Of a stretch of DNA of 5,802 bases, positions 1 to 5,711 are shown piece by piece (positions within the stretch are counted from its first letter, which is position 1; each line of letters starts with the position of its first letter). The DNA is taken from NCBI GenBank assembly GCA_050735975.1, contig JBOHVS010000118.1, positions 1 to 5,802 of the forward strand, in the 5' to 3' direction. Made by a program: the position numbers and the translations under genes. The notes beneath the pieces are model-generated. The model had not been told where the DNA came from and did no database searches. It was given only the letters and a program-made list of their open reading frames with translations. This DNA is from DATMBL01 sp050735975. Lineage in GTDB: Bacteria; Desulfobacterota; Binatia; UBA9968.

Positions 1-1
1 T

Positions 2-205
2 GCAGCCAAGGCTTTGATAACGGATCGTTTGCTGAATGGACTGCCTCTGGTTGCGGGCACCTCGGTGGAGGAAGTCAAGACTAAGATTAAGCCGTACGTT
101 GAGGCGGGAGCTACACGGATTATTATACCCTACGTGCCGTTTTCTGAGGACGTAACTGGCGAACTGCGTGACTTTATTTCTGCTTGGGACGTTCATAGAC
201 TATAA
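2..205 (+). CDS. Luciferase-like (LLM class) flavin-dependent oxidoreductase, C-terminal fragment
   Basis: This is the last 67 residues of a gene whose start lies left of the window; the reading frame is open from the first bases to a TAA stop. The fragment contains G-T-S-V-E-E-V, then P-Y-V-E-A-G-A-T-R-I-I-I-P-Y-V-P. This matches the C-terminal pattern of bacterial luciferase-family monooxygenases (PF00296), where a 'G-T-P-E-E-V' turn precedes a helix and the final beta strand of the TIM barrel. Family members use reduced FMN or F420 to oxidise small organic substrates, or act as methylenetetrahydromethanopterin-reductase-like enzymes. The cofactor-binding and active-site parts are outside the window, so substrate and cofactor cannot be judged. 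The stop is 75 bases before the next gene on the same strand, which is compatible with co-transcription. The family call rests on a short region and is fairly but not fully secure. Confidence 0.72.
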   Translation, partial: AAKALITDRLLNGLPLVAGTSVEEVKTKIKPYVEAGATRIIIPYVPFSEDVTGELRDFISAWDVHRL

Positions 206-226
206 ACAACGGCTATGCTCTTTTCC

Positions 227-252
227 TTGACGTAACAATGGCGCAGTATAGT
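227..252 (+). promoter_or_regulatory. Weak candidate sigma-70-type promoter before the cyclodeaminase-like gene
   Basis: TTGACG (227-232) and TATAGT (247-252) resemble -35 and -10 boxes. They are only 14 bases apart, well short of the usual 16-18, and the intergenic region is short, so this may be chance. If real, it would let the downstream pair be expressed separately from the luciferase-like gene. Confidence 0.2.
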
Positions 253-263
253 TTAAGGAGTAT

Positions 264-269
264 GGAGGG
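264..269 (+). promoter_or_regulatory. Ribosome binding site of the cyclodeaminase-like gene
   Basis: GGAGGG lies 11 bases before the ATG at 281, and a second purine-rich run, AAGGAG, sits just upstream at 255-260. Together they support the chosen start, although the spacing is slightly long. Confidence 0.55.
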
Positions 270-280
270 ATTACGCAATT

Positions 281-1381
281 ATGCTGCTTTTAAAAGATGA
301 CGACGTACAAAAGGTTTTGACTATGTCCATGACTCTGGAGGCTCTCGAAGAGACGCAAAAAGAGATCATCAGAGGCAACGCCGCGACCCTGGGGCGTATT
401 GACGTTTATCTTCCTTGTGAAAGGCCGGAGAGTTACTATCGTTGGGCGCTCATGACGGGAGGCGCCAAACGAGATGGATTCGTCGTGGCGCGGATGCTAT
501 CGGATATCGTGAGCTGGCCCGGAGAGAAAGGCAGCCAACGGGAAAACAAACACTGCATTCAACCCGGCACTTATTTCGGCATGCTGGCTATGTTCAACGC
601 GCGCGACGGCATGCCCGCGGCTTTCATCAACGACGGCTTTCTCCAGCACATGCGTGTCGCGGCCGGCGCCGGACTGGGACTGAAATATCTCGCCCGCCGG
701 GACAGCCGGGTGGTGGGAATGGTCGGTTCCGGCGGAATGGCACGAAGCTATCTTGAAGCGTTTGCGGCCGTGCGGAAAATTACCAAGGTCAAAGTTTACA
801 GTCCAAACCGCGCCAATGCCGGGCTTTATGCCACGGAGATGAGCGAGAAGTTCCGCATCGAAGTCACGCCGGTGGCCTCGGCGCGCGAAGCGGTAAAGGA
901 CGTCGACATCGCATCGTGCTGTACATCGTCGATCGATCCTGTATTTCAGACGGCGTGGCTTCAGCCGGGGATGCACGTGACCGATGTGACCTGGGATGAG
1001 ACCGAGCCGGGGTTCGCCAACGCAGTGGATGTGGCGGTCCAGATGGGCGAAAGCACACCCCATATCGAGAATCCACCGCCAGGGGCCTTTTACGCCGCCC
1101 ACGGTTTTTTGGGCTATGTTGCCGGCCAGGAGGAAGAGAAGGCTATTATTCCCAAGCGCCCTCCGCGTGAGGAGATTCTCAAGATGCCGAGCCTCGCGGA
1201 CGTGATCAGCGGGAAAGTCAAAGGGCGGACAAGCGATAATCAGACCTCCTGGTTTCTCAATCTTGGCGTGATGGGTGTGCAGTTTGCCGCTGTCTGCGCG
1301 GCGGTTTACAACGAAGCGAAAAAAAAGGGCATCGGCAGAGAGATACCAACGGAGTGGTTCACGCAATCGATTAGAGATTGA
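281..1381 (+). CDS. Ornithine cyclodeaminase / mu-crystallin family NAD(P)-dependent protein
   Basis: A 366-residue protein of the OCD/mu-crystallin family (PF02423, COG2423). Members include ornithine cyclodeaminase, alanine dehydrogenase, ketimine reductase and other amine/imine oxidoreductases; most are soluble dimers of about 310-350 residues. The N-terminal L-L-L-K-D-D-D-V is the usual family opening. R39 and R125 (in H-M-R-V-A-A) sit where family carboxylate-binding arginines are expected. The dinucleotide-binding Rossmann loop is G-S-G-G-M-A-R at 149-155. C-T-S-S-I-D-P follows at 214-220 and G-K-V-K-G-R-T-S near 311-318, both family-typical. By my alignment D239 corresponds to the catalytic Asp228 of Pseudomonas ornithine cyclodeaminase, whereas the family lysine appears to be R71. 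A proline-rich stretch at about 260-300 is longer than in typical members. The ATG start fits the family N-terminus and has an RBS. Substrate is unknown; ornithine specificity should not be assumed. The amidohydrolase gene begins 41 bases downstream. Confidence 0.87.
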   Translation: MLLLKDDDVQKVLTMSMTLEALEETQKEIIRGNAATLGRIDVYLPCERPESYYRWALMTGGAKRDGFVVARMLSDIVSWPGEKGSQRENKHCIQPGTYFGMLAMFNARDGMPAAFINDGFLQHMRVAAGAGLGLKYLARRDSRVVGMVGSGGMARSYLEAFAAVRKITKVKVYSPNRANAGLYATEMSEKFRIEVTPVASAREAVKDVDIASCCTSSIDPVFQTAWLQPGMHVTDVTWDETEPGFANAVDVAVQMGESTPHIENPPPGAFYAAHGFLGYVAGQEEEKAIIPKRPPREEILKMPSLADVISGKVKGRTSDNQTSWFLNLGVMGVQFAAVCAAVYNEAKKKGIGREIPTEWFTQSIRD

Positions 1382-1411
1382 ACTTCACATCAAGCGATAG
1401 GGTAAGATAGC

Positions 1412-1415
1412 GAGG
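1412..1415 (+). promoter_or_regulatory. Ribosome binding site of the amidohydrolase gene
   Basis: GAGG lies 7 bases before the ATG at 1423, inside the 41-base gap after the previous stop. The short gap and the absence of a hairpin or T-run suggest that the two genes share a transcript. Confidence 0.5.
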
Positions 1416-1422
1416 TATCCAT

Positions 1423-2460
1423 ATGGCTACGCAAGTTGTCGATACTGACGGGCATATCTTTGAAAAAGACGAGATTATGTTCGAGTACCTTGAGCCTCCA
1501 TACCGGGGACGAAAGGAGGTTTTCCTTTATCCCTTCTTCCCACCGCCCGATGGTTTTCACCGCATGGCCAGGCGAATTGTCGATAAAAGACCCTACGTTG
1601 TTGGAGCCGATGACCCCAAGACGTGGCTAGAGGTGTTAGACCGGGAAGGGATTGAGCGCACGGTAATTTATCCCACGGCGGCACTGGGAGTGGGATACAT
1701 TCAAGATCCCGATTGGGCGGTCGTTGTCTGCCGCGCATACAACGACATGATGGCGGACCGCTATATCAATTTCGATCGCCGGCTTGGAGCCGTAGCGGTA
1801 TTGCCGATTCAAGACATCGAGGAATCAGCAAAAGAACTTAGGCGTGCAGTAAAGGAGCTACACATGCCGGGTGGAGTGCTCGCCCCCGCGGGTTTTCCAA
1901 AGCCGCTCGGCGATGGCTATTTCGACCCGCTCTACCGAGAGGCGGAGGAACTGGGTTGCCCGCTGGCGATCCACGGCGCCCCTTCGAGGGGCCTGGGATT
2001 CGACTTTTTCCGAAGCCTCATCGAGGCCCGCACCTTGTCCCATCCCTTTCTGCAGATGATCCAACTCACGAGCATCGTCCTGGAGGGCGTTCTGGAGCGT
2101 TTTCCCAAACTCACACTGGCGGCTCTGGAGGCGGGCTGTCAATGGATTCCTTTCCTGATGGACCGGATGGACATGGAGTTCGGCCATCGCTCTCCCCAGG
2201 CTCCGCTTCTCAAGAAGAAGCCTAGTGAGTACATGACAGACGGCCGAATCTATTATCACGCGGAGCTTTGGGAAACCATGCTCCCTTATGTGATCGAGCG
2301 GATCGGCGAGGATGTGATTATATACGCAAGCGATTACCCACACGAGCCGGATCTTGCTGAGGCGATCAGAAAGTTTGAGGATCGTAAAGATCTCGCGGAT
2401 TCCGCTAAGAGAAAGATCCTTTCTGATAACGGCAAGCGGTTCTATAAAATGGAGGCGTAG
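1423..2460 (+). CDS. Amidohydrolase_2 family metal-dependent hydrolase/decarboxylase
   Basis: A 345-residue TIM-barrel protein of the amidohydrolase_2 family (PF04909), related to ACMSD and other metal-dependent decarboxylases and hydrolases; the length is normal. The N-terminal strand carries D-T-D-G-H at 7-11, the family's metal site in a D-x-D-x-H form rather than H-x-H. A-I-H-G at 182-185 supplies the expected ligand His184. E-R-F-P-K-L-T-L-A-A-L-E at 225-236 is a characteristic strand near the C-terminal part of the barrel. Y-A-S-D-Y-P-H at 301-307 holds the conserved catalytic/metal Asp304. The short G-C-Q-W-I-P and M-D-R-M-D runs at 238-251 are also typical of this subgroup. No signal peptide or membrane segment is visible, so it should be cytosolic. 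Hydrolysis or non-oxidative decarboxylation of a carboxylic or cyclic substrate is plausible, but the substrate is not determinable. It follows the cyclodeaminase-like gene closely and probably acts with it. Confidence 0.88.
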   Translation: MATQVVDTDGHIFEKDEIMFEYLEPPYRGRKEVFLYPFFPPPDGFHRMARRIVDKRPYVVGADDPKTWLEVLDREGIERTVIYPTAALGVGYIQDPDWAVVVCRAYNDMMADRYINFDRRLGAVAVLPIQDIEESAKELRRAVKELHMPGGVLAPAGFPKPLGDGYFDPLYREAEELGCPLAIHGAPSRGLGFDFFRSLIEARTLSHPFLQMIQLTSIVLEGVLERFPKLTLAALEAGCQWIPFLMDRMDMEFGHRSPQAPLLKKKPSEYMTDGRIYYHAELWETMLPYVIERIGEDVIIYASDYPHEPDLAEAIRKFEDRKDLADSAKRKILSDNGKRFYKMEA

Positions 2461-2596
2461 GAAGTTTCAGTCTGGCAGCCAACGTACCGCGGCTTCCAGC
2501 GACCTCTCGGTCCTTCGAATCGACTTGGGATTCAGGGGAGTGTCGCCGACATACCCGAGGGAATAACCGGCCGGGCTCGTTTTTCACACTCCGCGA
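2461..2596. other. Convergent intergenic spacer
   Basis: The spacer lies between the amidohydrolase stop and the transhydrogenase beta stop on the opposite strand. I see no gene in it. It contains a short inverted repeat, GAATC/GATTC, separated by 7 bases near 2518-2534, and the weak terminator candidate listed separately. Both flanking transcripts must end here or overlap. Confidence 0.6.
2554..2584 (+). terminator. Low-confidence terminator candidate for the left-hand gene cluster
   Basis: CGAG (2556-2559) can pair with CTCG (2576-2579), which is followed directly by five T residues (2580-2584). The 16-base loop contains the self-complementary CCGGCCGG (2567-2574). The stem is only four base pairs, so this is suggestive rather than convincing. 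Its location, just after the last + strand gene, is what favours it. Confidence 0.25.
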
Positions 2597-3988
2597 TCAG
2601 ATTTCTTTCAAGGCCGCGATCAAGTCCAGAACACCCTTCTTGCCATCGGCAAACAACATCAAGGTATTATCGGCGGCGAACAAAGGATTAGGAATGCCCG
2701 CGAACCCGGGGCTTAAGCTTCGTTTCATCACCACAACGATCTTTGCCTTATCCACCTCTAAGATCGGCATGCCTGAAATCGGGCTGGAAGCGTCCGTTCG
2801 CGCGGAGGGATTGACCACATCGTTGGCTCCGATCACTAATACCACATCGGTCTGCGCGAAAGCCGAATTGATCTCGTCCATGTCTTTCAGTTTTTCATAG
2901 GAAATGTTGGCATCGGCCAGCAGCACATTCATGTGGCCAGGCATGCGACCCGCGACCGGGTGAATGCCATACTCGACAACAGCCCCTCTGGATTCGAGCA
3001 TGTTGGCCAGATCTCTTACCGCATGCTGTGCCTGAGCGACCGCCAGCCCGTAGCCGGGGACAATCACCACTCGCTGCGCCGTATCAAATAGCATGGCGAC
3101 TTCTTCGGGAGAGGCGGCCTTGATTTTGCCGGCGTAGACATCCTCGCCCGGAGCGGCTGTTCCCTCGGCCGGCGCCACCATGCCGAAAAGAACATTCGCC
3201 AAAGAGCGGTTCATCGCCCGGCACATGATCCGCGTCAGGATGATTCCGGAAGCTCCCACCAAAGAGCCGGCAATGATCAGGCCATTATTGGAAAGCACGA
3301 ATCCGGTTGCGGCGGCGGCGATTCCTGAATAGGAGTTCAGGAGCGAGATCACCACCGGCATGTCGGCTCCTCCGATGGGCACAACCAGCATAACCCCCAG
3401 TACCGAGGCGGCGATAACCAGAGCCCAATATACCGGCGACGCCGTCGGATTGACGACGAGCCATCCCGCAAAAGCGAGACAAGCCACACCGAGCAAGCCG
3501 TTCCAAAGCTGGTGTCCCGGAATCGACATGGACTTTTCGGAAATGAGTCCTTGGAGTTTCCCGAAGGCTATCAAACTGCCCCAAAAAGTTACCGCGCCCA
3601 CGATGCCTGAAGCCGCGATCGAAACGGCGAGTTGGCTGGAGATAGCCGATGCAACCAAAATCGTCTCGATCAGCGCGGCTCCCGCCACCAGCACCGACGC
3701 TCCGCCACCCAATCCATTGAACAGAGCGACGAGCTGGGGCATCGCGGTCATCGGTACTTTGAGTGCCATCGGAATACCGGCGGCAGTTCCCACTACCAGC
3801 CCGGCAATGATCAACTCATAACTCACAATTGCGCGGTCTAGCAGCATCACCACTATGGCGAGAAGCATTCCGCCGGCCCCTATGAGGTTTCCACGGACGG
3901 CGGTTCGCGGGTGGGTCAGCCCCTTGAGCCCGAAAATAAACATGACAGAGGCGACGAGATAGGCGAGGTTAACGGCGACTTGAGGCAC
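2597..3988 (-). CDS. pntB: Proton-translocating NAD(P) transhydrogenase, beta subunit
   Basis: A 463-residue protein, essentially the same length as E. coli PntB (462). Residues 1 to about 255 form the membrane domain dII, with roughly eight or nine hydrophobic helices and family motifs such as M-T-A-M-P-Q-L-V-A-L-F-N-G at 80-92 and G-G-A-D-M-P-V-V at 206-213. D209 and N218 correspond to conserved membrane residues of the proton path (E. coli Asp213 and Asn222). A linker leads to the cytosolic NADP(H)-binding domain dIII: P-G-Y-G-L-A-V-A-Q-A-Q at 311-321, H-P-V-A-G-R-M-P-G-H-M-N-V-L at 343-356, G-A-N-D-V-V-N-P at 387-394 and K-R-S at 422-424. With the alpha subunits it couples inward proton movement to reduction of NADP+ by NADH. 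Translation starts at GTG, 5 bases after the alpha-2 stop, with a strong RBS. It is the last gene of the operon. Confidence 0.97.
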   Translation of the reverse strand: MPQVAVNLAYLVASVMFIFGLKGLTHPRTAVRGNLIGAGGMLLAIVVMLLDRAIVSYELIIAGLVVGTAAGIPMALKVPMTAMPQLVALFNGLGGGASVLVAGAALIETILVASAISSQLAVSIAASGIVGAVTFWGSLIAFGKLQGLISEKSMSIPGHQLWNGLLGVACLAFAGWLVVNPTASPVYWALVIAASVLGVMLVVPIGGADMPVVISLLNSYSGIAAAATGFVLSNNGLIIAGSLVGASGIILTRIMCRAMNRSLANVLFGMVAPAEGTAAPGEDVYAGKIKAASPEEVAMLFDTAQRVVIVPGYGLAVAQAQHAVRDLANMLESRGAVVEYGIHPVAGRMPGHMNVLLADANISYEKLKDMDEINSAFAQTDVVLVIGANDVVNPSARTDASSPISGMPILEVDKAKIVVVMKRSLSPGFAGIPNPLFAADNTLMLFADGKKGVLDLIAALKEI

Positions 3989-3993
3989 GGACG

Positions 3994-4275
3994 TTAATCC
4001 TTCCTGCGAAACATCTCCAGCATGCGATGGGTGACGAGAAAACCTCCGACCACATTGATCGTCGCGAAGATAACGGCAATCAAGCCCAGTATGGCGGTCA
4101 AAGTGGAATGCTGCGTGCCTGCAGAAAGCAAAGCGCCAATCAAAATAACGCCTGAAATGGCGTTGGACCCCGACATCAATGGAGTATGCAGGGTGGGGGG
4201 AACTTTGGTGATGATCTCGAATCCGACAAAGATCGCCAACACGAATATGGTCAAAGCTGCGATAAGCGACTCCAA
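3994..4275 (-). CDS. pntAb: NAD(P) transhydrogenase alpha-2 subunit (membrane part of alpha)
   Basis: A 93-residue membrane protein matching the C-terminal membrane domain of transhydrogenase alpha (PF12769). Family-typical residues are V-G-F-E-I-I-T-K-V-P-P-T-L-H-T-P-L-M-S at 17-35, followed by G-S-N-A-I-S-G-V. Three hydrophobic helices are visible at about 4-22, 37-53 and 58-82, and the basic tail R-R-K-D ends the protein. E. coli carries this domain fused to the end of PntA with four helices. A separate three-helix subunit of about this size is known in split enzymes such as those of Thermus and Rhodospirillum. It forms part of dII with the beta subunit. The start is TTG, 8 bases after the alpha-1 stop; no ATG lies further upstream in frame before that stop, and the N-terminus matches relatives I know. 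It is easily missed by annotation because it is short and starts with TTG. Confidence 0.93.
   Translation of the reverse strand: MESLIAALTIFVLAIFVGFEIITKVPPTLHTPLMSGSNAISGVILIGALLSAGTQHSTLTAILGLIAVIFATINVVGGFLVTHRMLEMFRRKD
3998..4005 (-). promoter_or_regulatory. Ribosome binding site fixing the GTG start of pntB
   Basis: On the minus strand AGGAAGGA lies 9 bases before the GTG at 3988-3986. It lies inside the last codons of the alpha-2 gene, so pntB translation should be coupled to that gene. Confidence 0.65.
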
Positions 4276-4279
4276 GGTG

Positions 4280-4285
4280 CCTCCT
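4280..4285 (-). promoter_or_regulatory. Ribosome binding site of pntAb overlapping the pntAa stop codon
   Basis: On the minus strand AGGAGG shares two bases with the TAG stop of the alpha-1 gene and lies 4 bases before the TTG start. The spacing is short, but the match is strong and supports the TTG over the internal L8 or V12 codons, which would sit 20 bases or more away. Confidence 0.6.
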
Positions 4286-5465
4286 ATATTTTCTTGCCGC
4301 CCGGCTCTAAGGGCGGAAGCTGCAAAAATTCCCGAATACGCGGGTTCACGACCTCGCCGCCGTGGGTCACTAGAGTCTCTGAAATGATCTGATCCTCGCG
4401 ATCGAGCCTGAGCTGTCCGTCCTTGACGAGATAAAGGAGGAAGCTCGACATATTTTTTGCGTACATCTGGCTCGCATGAAAGGGCACGGTCGAAGCGATA
4501 TTGATCGGCGACATGATCGTGACGCCGTGGCTAACCACGGTCTCGCCGGCGCTGCTCACGGCGCAGTTCCCGCCCTGCTCTGAGGCCAAATCGACAATGA
4601 CCGACCCGGAGGCCATTTTCTTTACCATCTCTTCCGTGATCAGGACGGGAGCCTTCCGGCCGGGGACTACGGCAGCGGCAATCACCACATCGCTTTCAGC
4701 TATAACGTCAGCTAGAAGTTCCTGCTGCCGGCGGTAAAAACTCTCATCTTTGGCTTTGGCATAACCGCCGGCCTTCTCCTCCTCTCCCGTCTCGAGTGGA
4801 AGCTCGACAAATCTGGCCCCCAAGCTTTCGACTTCTTGCTTGACCGCCGGGCGGACATCGTAGGCCTTAACCACCGCGCCGAGCCGTCTCGCGGTGGCGA
4901 TCGCCTGCAATCCCAAAATGCCGGCGCCGATGACAAAAATGCGGGCCGGCTTGATGGTGCCGGCGGCGGTCATCAACATAGGGAACATCTTCGGCAACAC
5001 CTCGGCAGCCGCGAGGACCGCCTTATAACCCACCACCGTAGACATCGAAGAGAGAGCATCCATGGACTGGGCACGGGTAATTCTTGGAATCAACTCGACG
5101 GCAAAGCCCGTGACCCCAGCCTTCGCCAATGTAATAATATTCCGGTTGGCGGCGAGTGGTCGTAAGAAAGCGATCAGAGCTTGATCAGGCCGCATCAGGC
5201 CCAGATCAGACAACCCGGCAGGCGGGTTCGCGCTAAGCGCAAGAACCTGAACGATTACCTCCGCGGAGGAAAATACCTCCCGTCGCGATTCGATGATTTC
5301 CGCGCCGGATTGTTTGAACTCTTCATCAGAATATCCCGCACCTGCGCCAGTGCCGGCCTCTATCAAGATCTTTAAGCCGCTTTGAGTCAGGCTCACTATC
5401 ACCGCTGGCGTAAGTGCGACCCGGCGCTCCTCGGGATAGGATTCTTTCGGTACTCCGATCACCAT
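4284..5465 (-). CDS. pntAa: NAD(P) transhydrogenase alpha-1 subunit, NAD(H)-binding domain dI
   Basis: A 393-residue soluble protein containing AlaDh/PNT N- and C-terminal domains (PF05222, PF01262) and no membrane segment. It is therefore the stand-alone dI form found in three-subunit enzymes; E. coli PntA is about 510 residues because the membrane part is fused. It opens with V-I-G-V-P-K-E, typical of the family. R128, Q133, D136 and S139 in the stretch R-I-T-R-A-Q-S-M-D-A-L-S-S match the 'RQD loop' that contacts nicotinamide in Rhodospirillum dI. The Rossmann loop G-A-G-I-L-G-L-Q is at 180-187 and the ribose-binding acidic residue is D203 in A-Y-D-V-R-P. The subunit binds NADH on the cytoplasmic side and passes hydride to NADP+ held by beta. 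The start is an ATG followed directly by GTG; the upstream RBS is weak (AGG about 15 bases away). It is first in the operon. Alanine dehydrogenase is excluded by the RQD loop and the neighbours. Confidence 0.96.
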   Translation of the reverse strand: MVIGVPKESYPEERRVALTPAVIVSLTQSGLKILIEAGTGAGAGYSDEEFKQSGAEIIESRREVFSSAEVIVQVLALSANPPAGLSDLGLMRPDQALIAFLRPLAANRNIITLAKAGVTGFAVELIPRITRAQSMDALSSMSTVVGYKAVLAAAEVLPKMFPMLMTAAGTIKPARIFVIGAGILGLQAIATARRLGAVVKAYDVRPAVKQEVESLGARFVELPLETGEEEKAGGYAKAKDESFYRRQQELLADVIAESDVVIAAAVVPGRKAPVLITEEMVKKMASGSVIVDLASEQGGNCAVSSAGETVVSHGVTIMSPINIASTVPFHASQMYAKNMSSFLLYLVKDGQLRLDREDQIISETLVTHGGEVVNPRIREFLQLPPLEPGGKKI

Positions 5466-5592
5466 ATACTTATTTCAACCTGCCAGCCGAAGCCGCCATT
5501 CGCAAGTTTCTGAACATAAATGGCTCGGGAACACAGCGTGCTAACAGGGGCACGTCTTTAACTTTTGCTCTTCGATGGGATGTTGCCAGTCG
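5466..5592. other. Intergenic region upstream of the transhydrogenase operon
   Basis: This 127-base stretch separates the operon start from the transposase remnant and should contain the operon's promoter on the minus strand. I could not find a credible -35/-10 pair there. No RNA gene or repeat is visible. Open frames across it lack family resemblance and a usable RBS. Confidence 0.45.
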
Positions 5593-5711
5593 ATGGCACG
5601 TCCATTGACGATTGAATACGACGGGGCGCTCTATCATGTTACGTCGCGCGGGTAACGAGCGCAGGTCGGTATTTTAGGGTTCCGTGTTCACCGATAAAGA
5701 GCATGCGAGCT
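5593..5711 (+). pseudogene. Broken 5' end of a REP-associated (Y1/IS200-like) tyrosine transposase
   Basis: The ATG at 5593 begins M-A-R-P-L-T-I-E-Y-D-G-A-L-Y-H-V-T-S-R-G, the near-invariant opening of REP-associated tyrosine transposases (RayT, Y1_Tnp superfamily, PF01797). The frame then hits TAA at 5653. Moving to the next frame at 5651, by skipping one G of the GGG at 5650-5652, continues with G-N-E-R-R-S-V-F, which is exactly how relatives go on. A TAG follows at 5675, after which V-F-T-D-K-E-H-A-S-F still resembles the family's 'F-x-D-x-x-x-R-x-x-F' segment, up to about 5710. The catalytic His-hydrophobe-His motif and tyrosine, which lie further on in intact proteins of roughly 150-300 residues, are missing. 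At least one frameshift, one stop and a large 3' deletion make this a dead remnant. The exact right end is uncertain. Confidence 0.8.

Noticed and set aside
194..224. CATAG/CTATG inverted repeat followed by CTCTTTT after the luciferase-like gene, as a terminator
   Set aside because: Only five mostly A-T pairs with a 14-base loop, starting inside the coding sequence; too weak to stop transcription convincingly.
497..1366. A 289-codon open frame antisense to the cyclodeaminase-like gene
   Set aside because: The translation is rich in His, Arg and Pro with no family resemblance, while the + strand protein has clear motifs end to end. It is a codon-bias shadow of a GC-rich gene.
1858..2343. A 161-codon open frame antisense to the amidohydrolase
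   Set aside because: No recognisable domain and no RBS; the opposite strand carries the conserved A-I-H-G and S-D-Y-P-H motifs over the same bases.
2505..2534. Possible tRNA T-arm-like sequence in the convergent spacer (GGTCCTTCGAATC)
   Set aside because: The T-loop consensus is not met, and there is no matching acceptor, D-arm or anticodon arm upstream.
3360..3821. A 153-codon + strand open frame inside pntB
   Set aside because: It is a reverse-strand mirror of membrane-helix codons and carries no family signal; pntB is certain here.
5466..5592. Promoter boxes for the transhydrogenase operon on the minus strand
   Set aside because: No pair near TTGACA and TATAAT with acceptable spacing could be picked out; naming one would be a guess.
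5414..5608. A 64-codon + strand open frame spanning the pntAa start and the spacer
   Set aside because: About a quarter of it is antisense to pntAa, it has no RBS or family resemblance, and it overlaps the transposase start in another frame.
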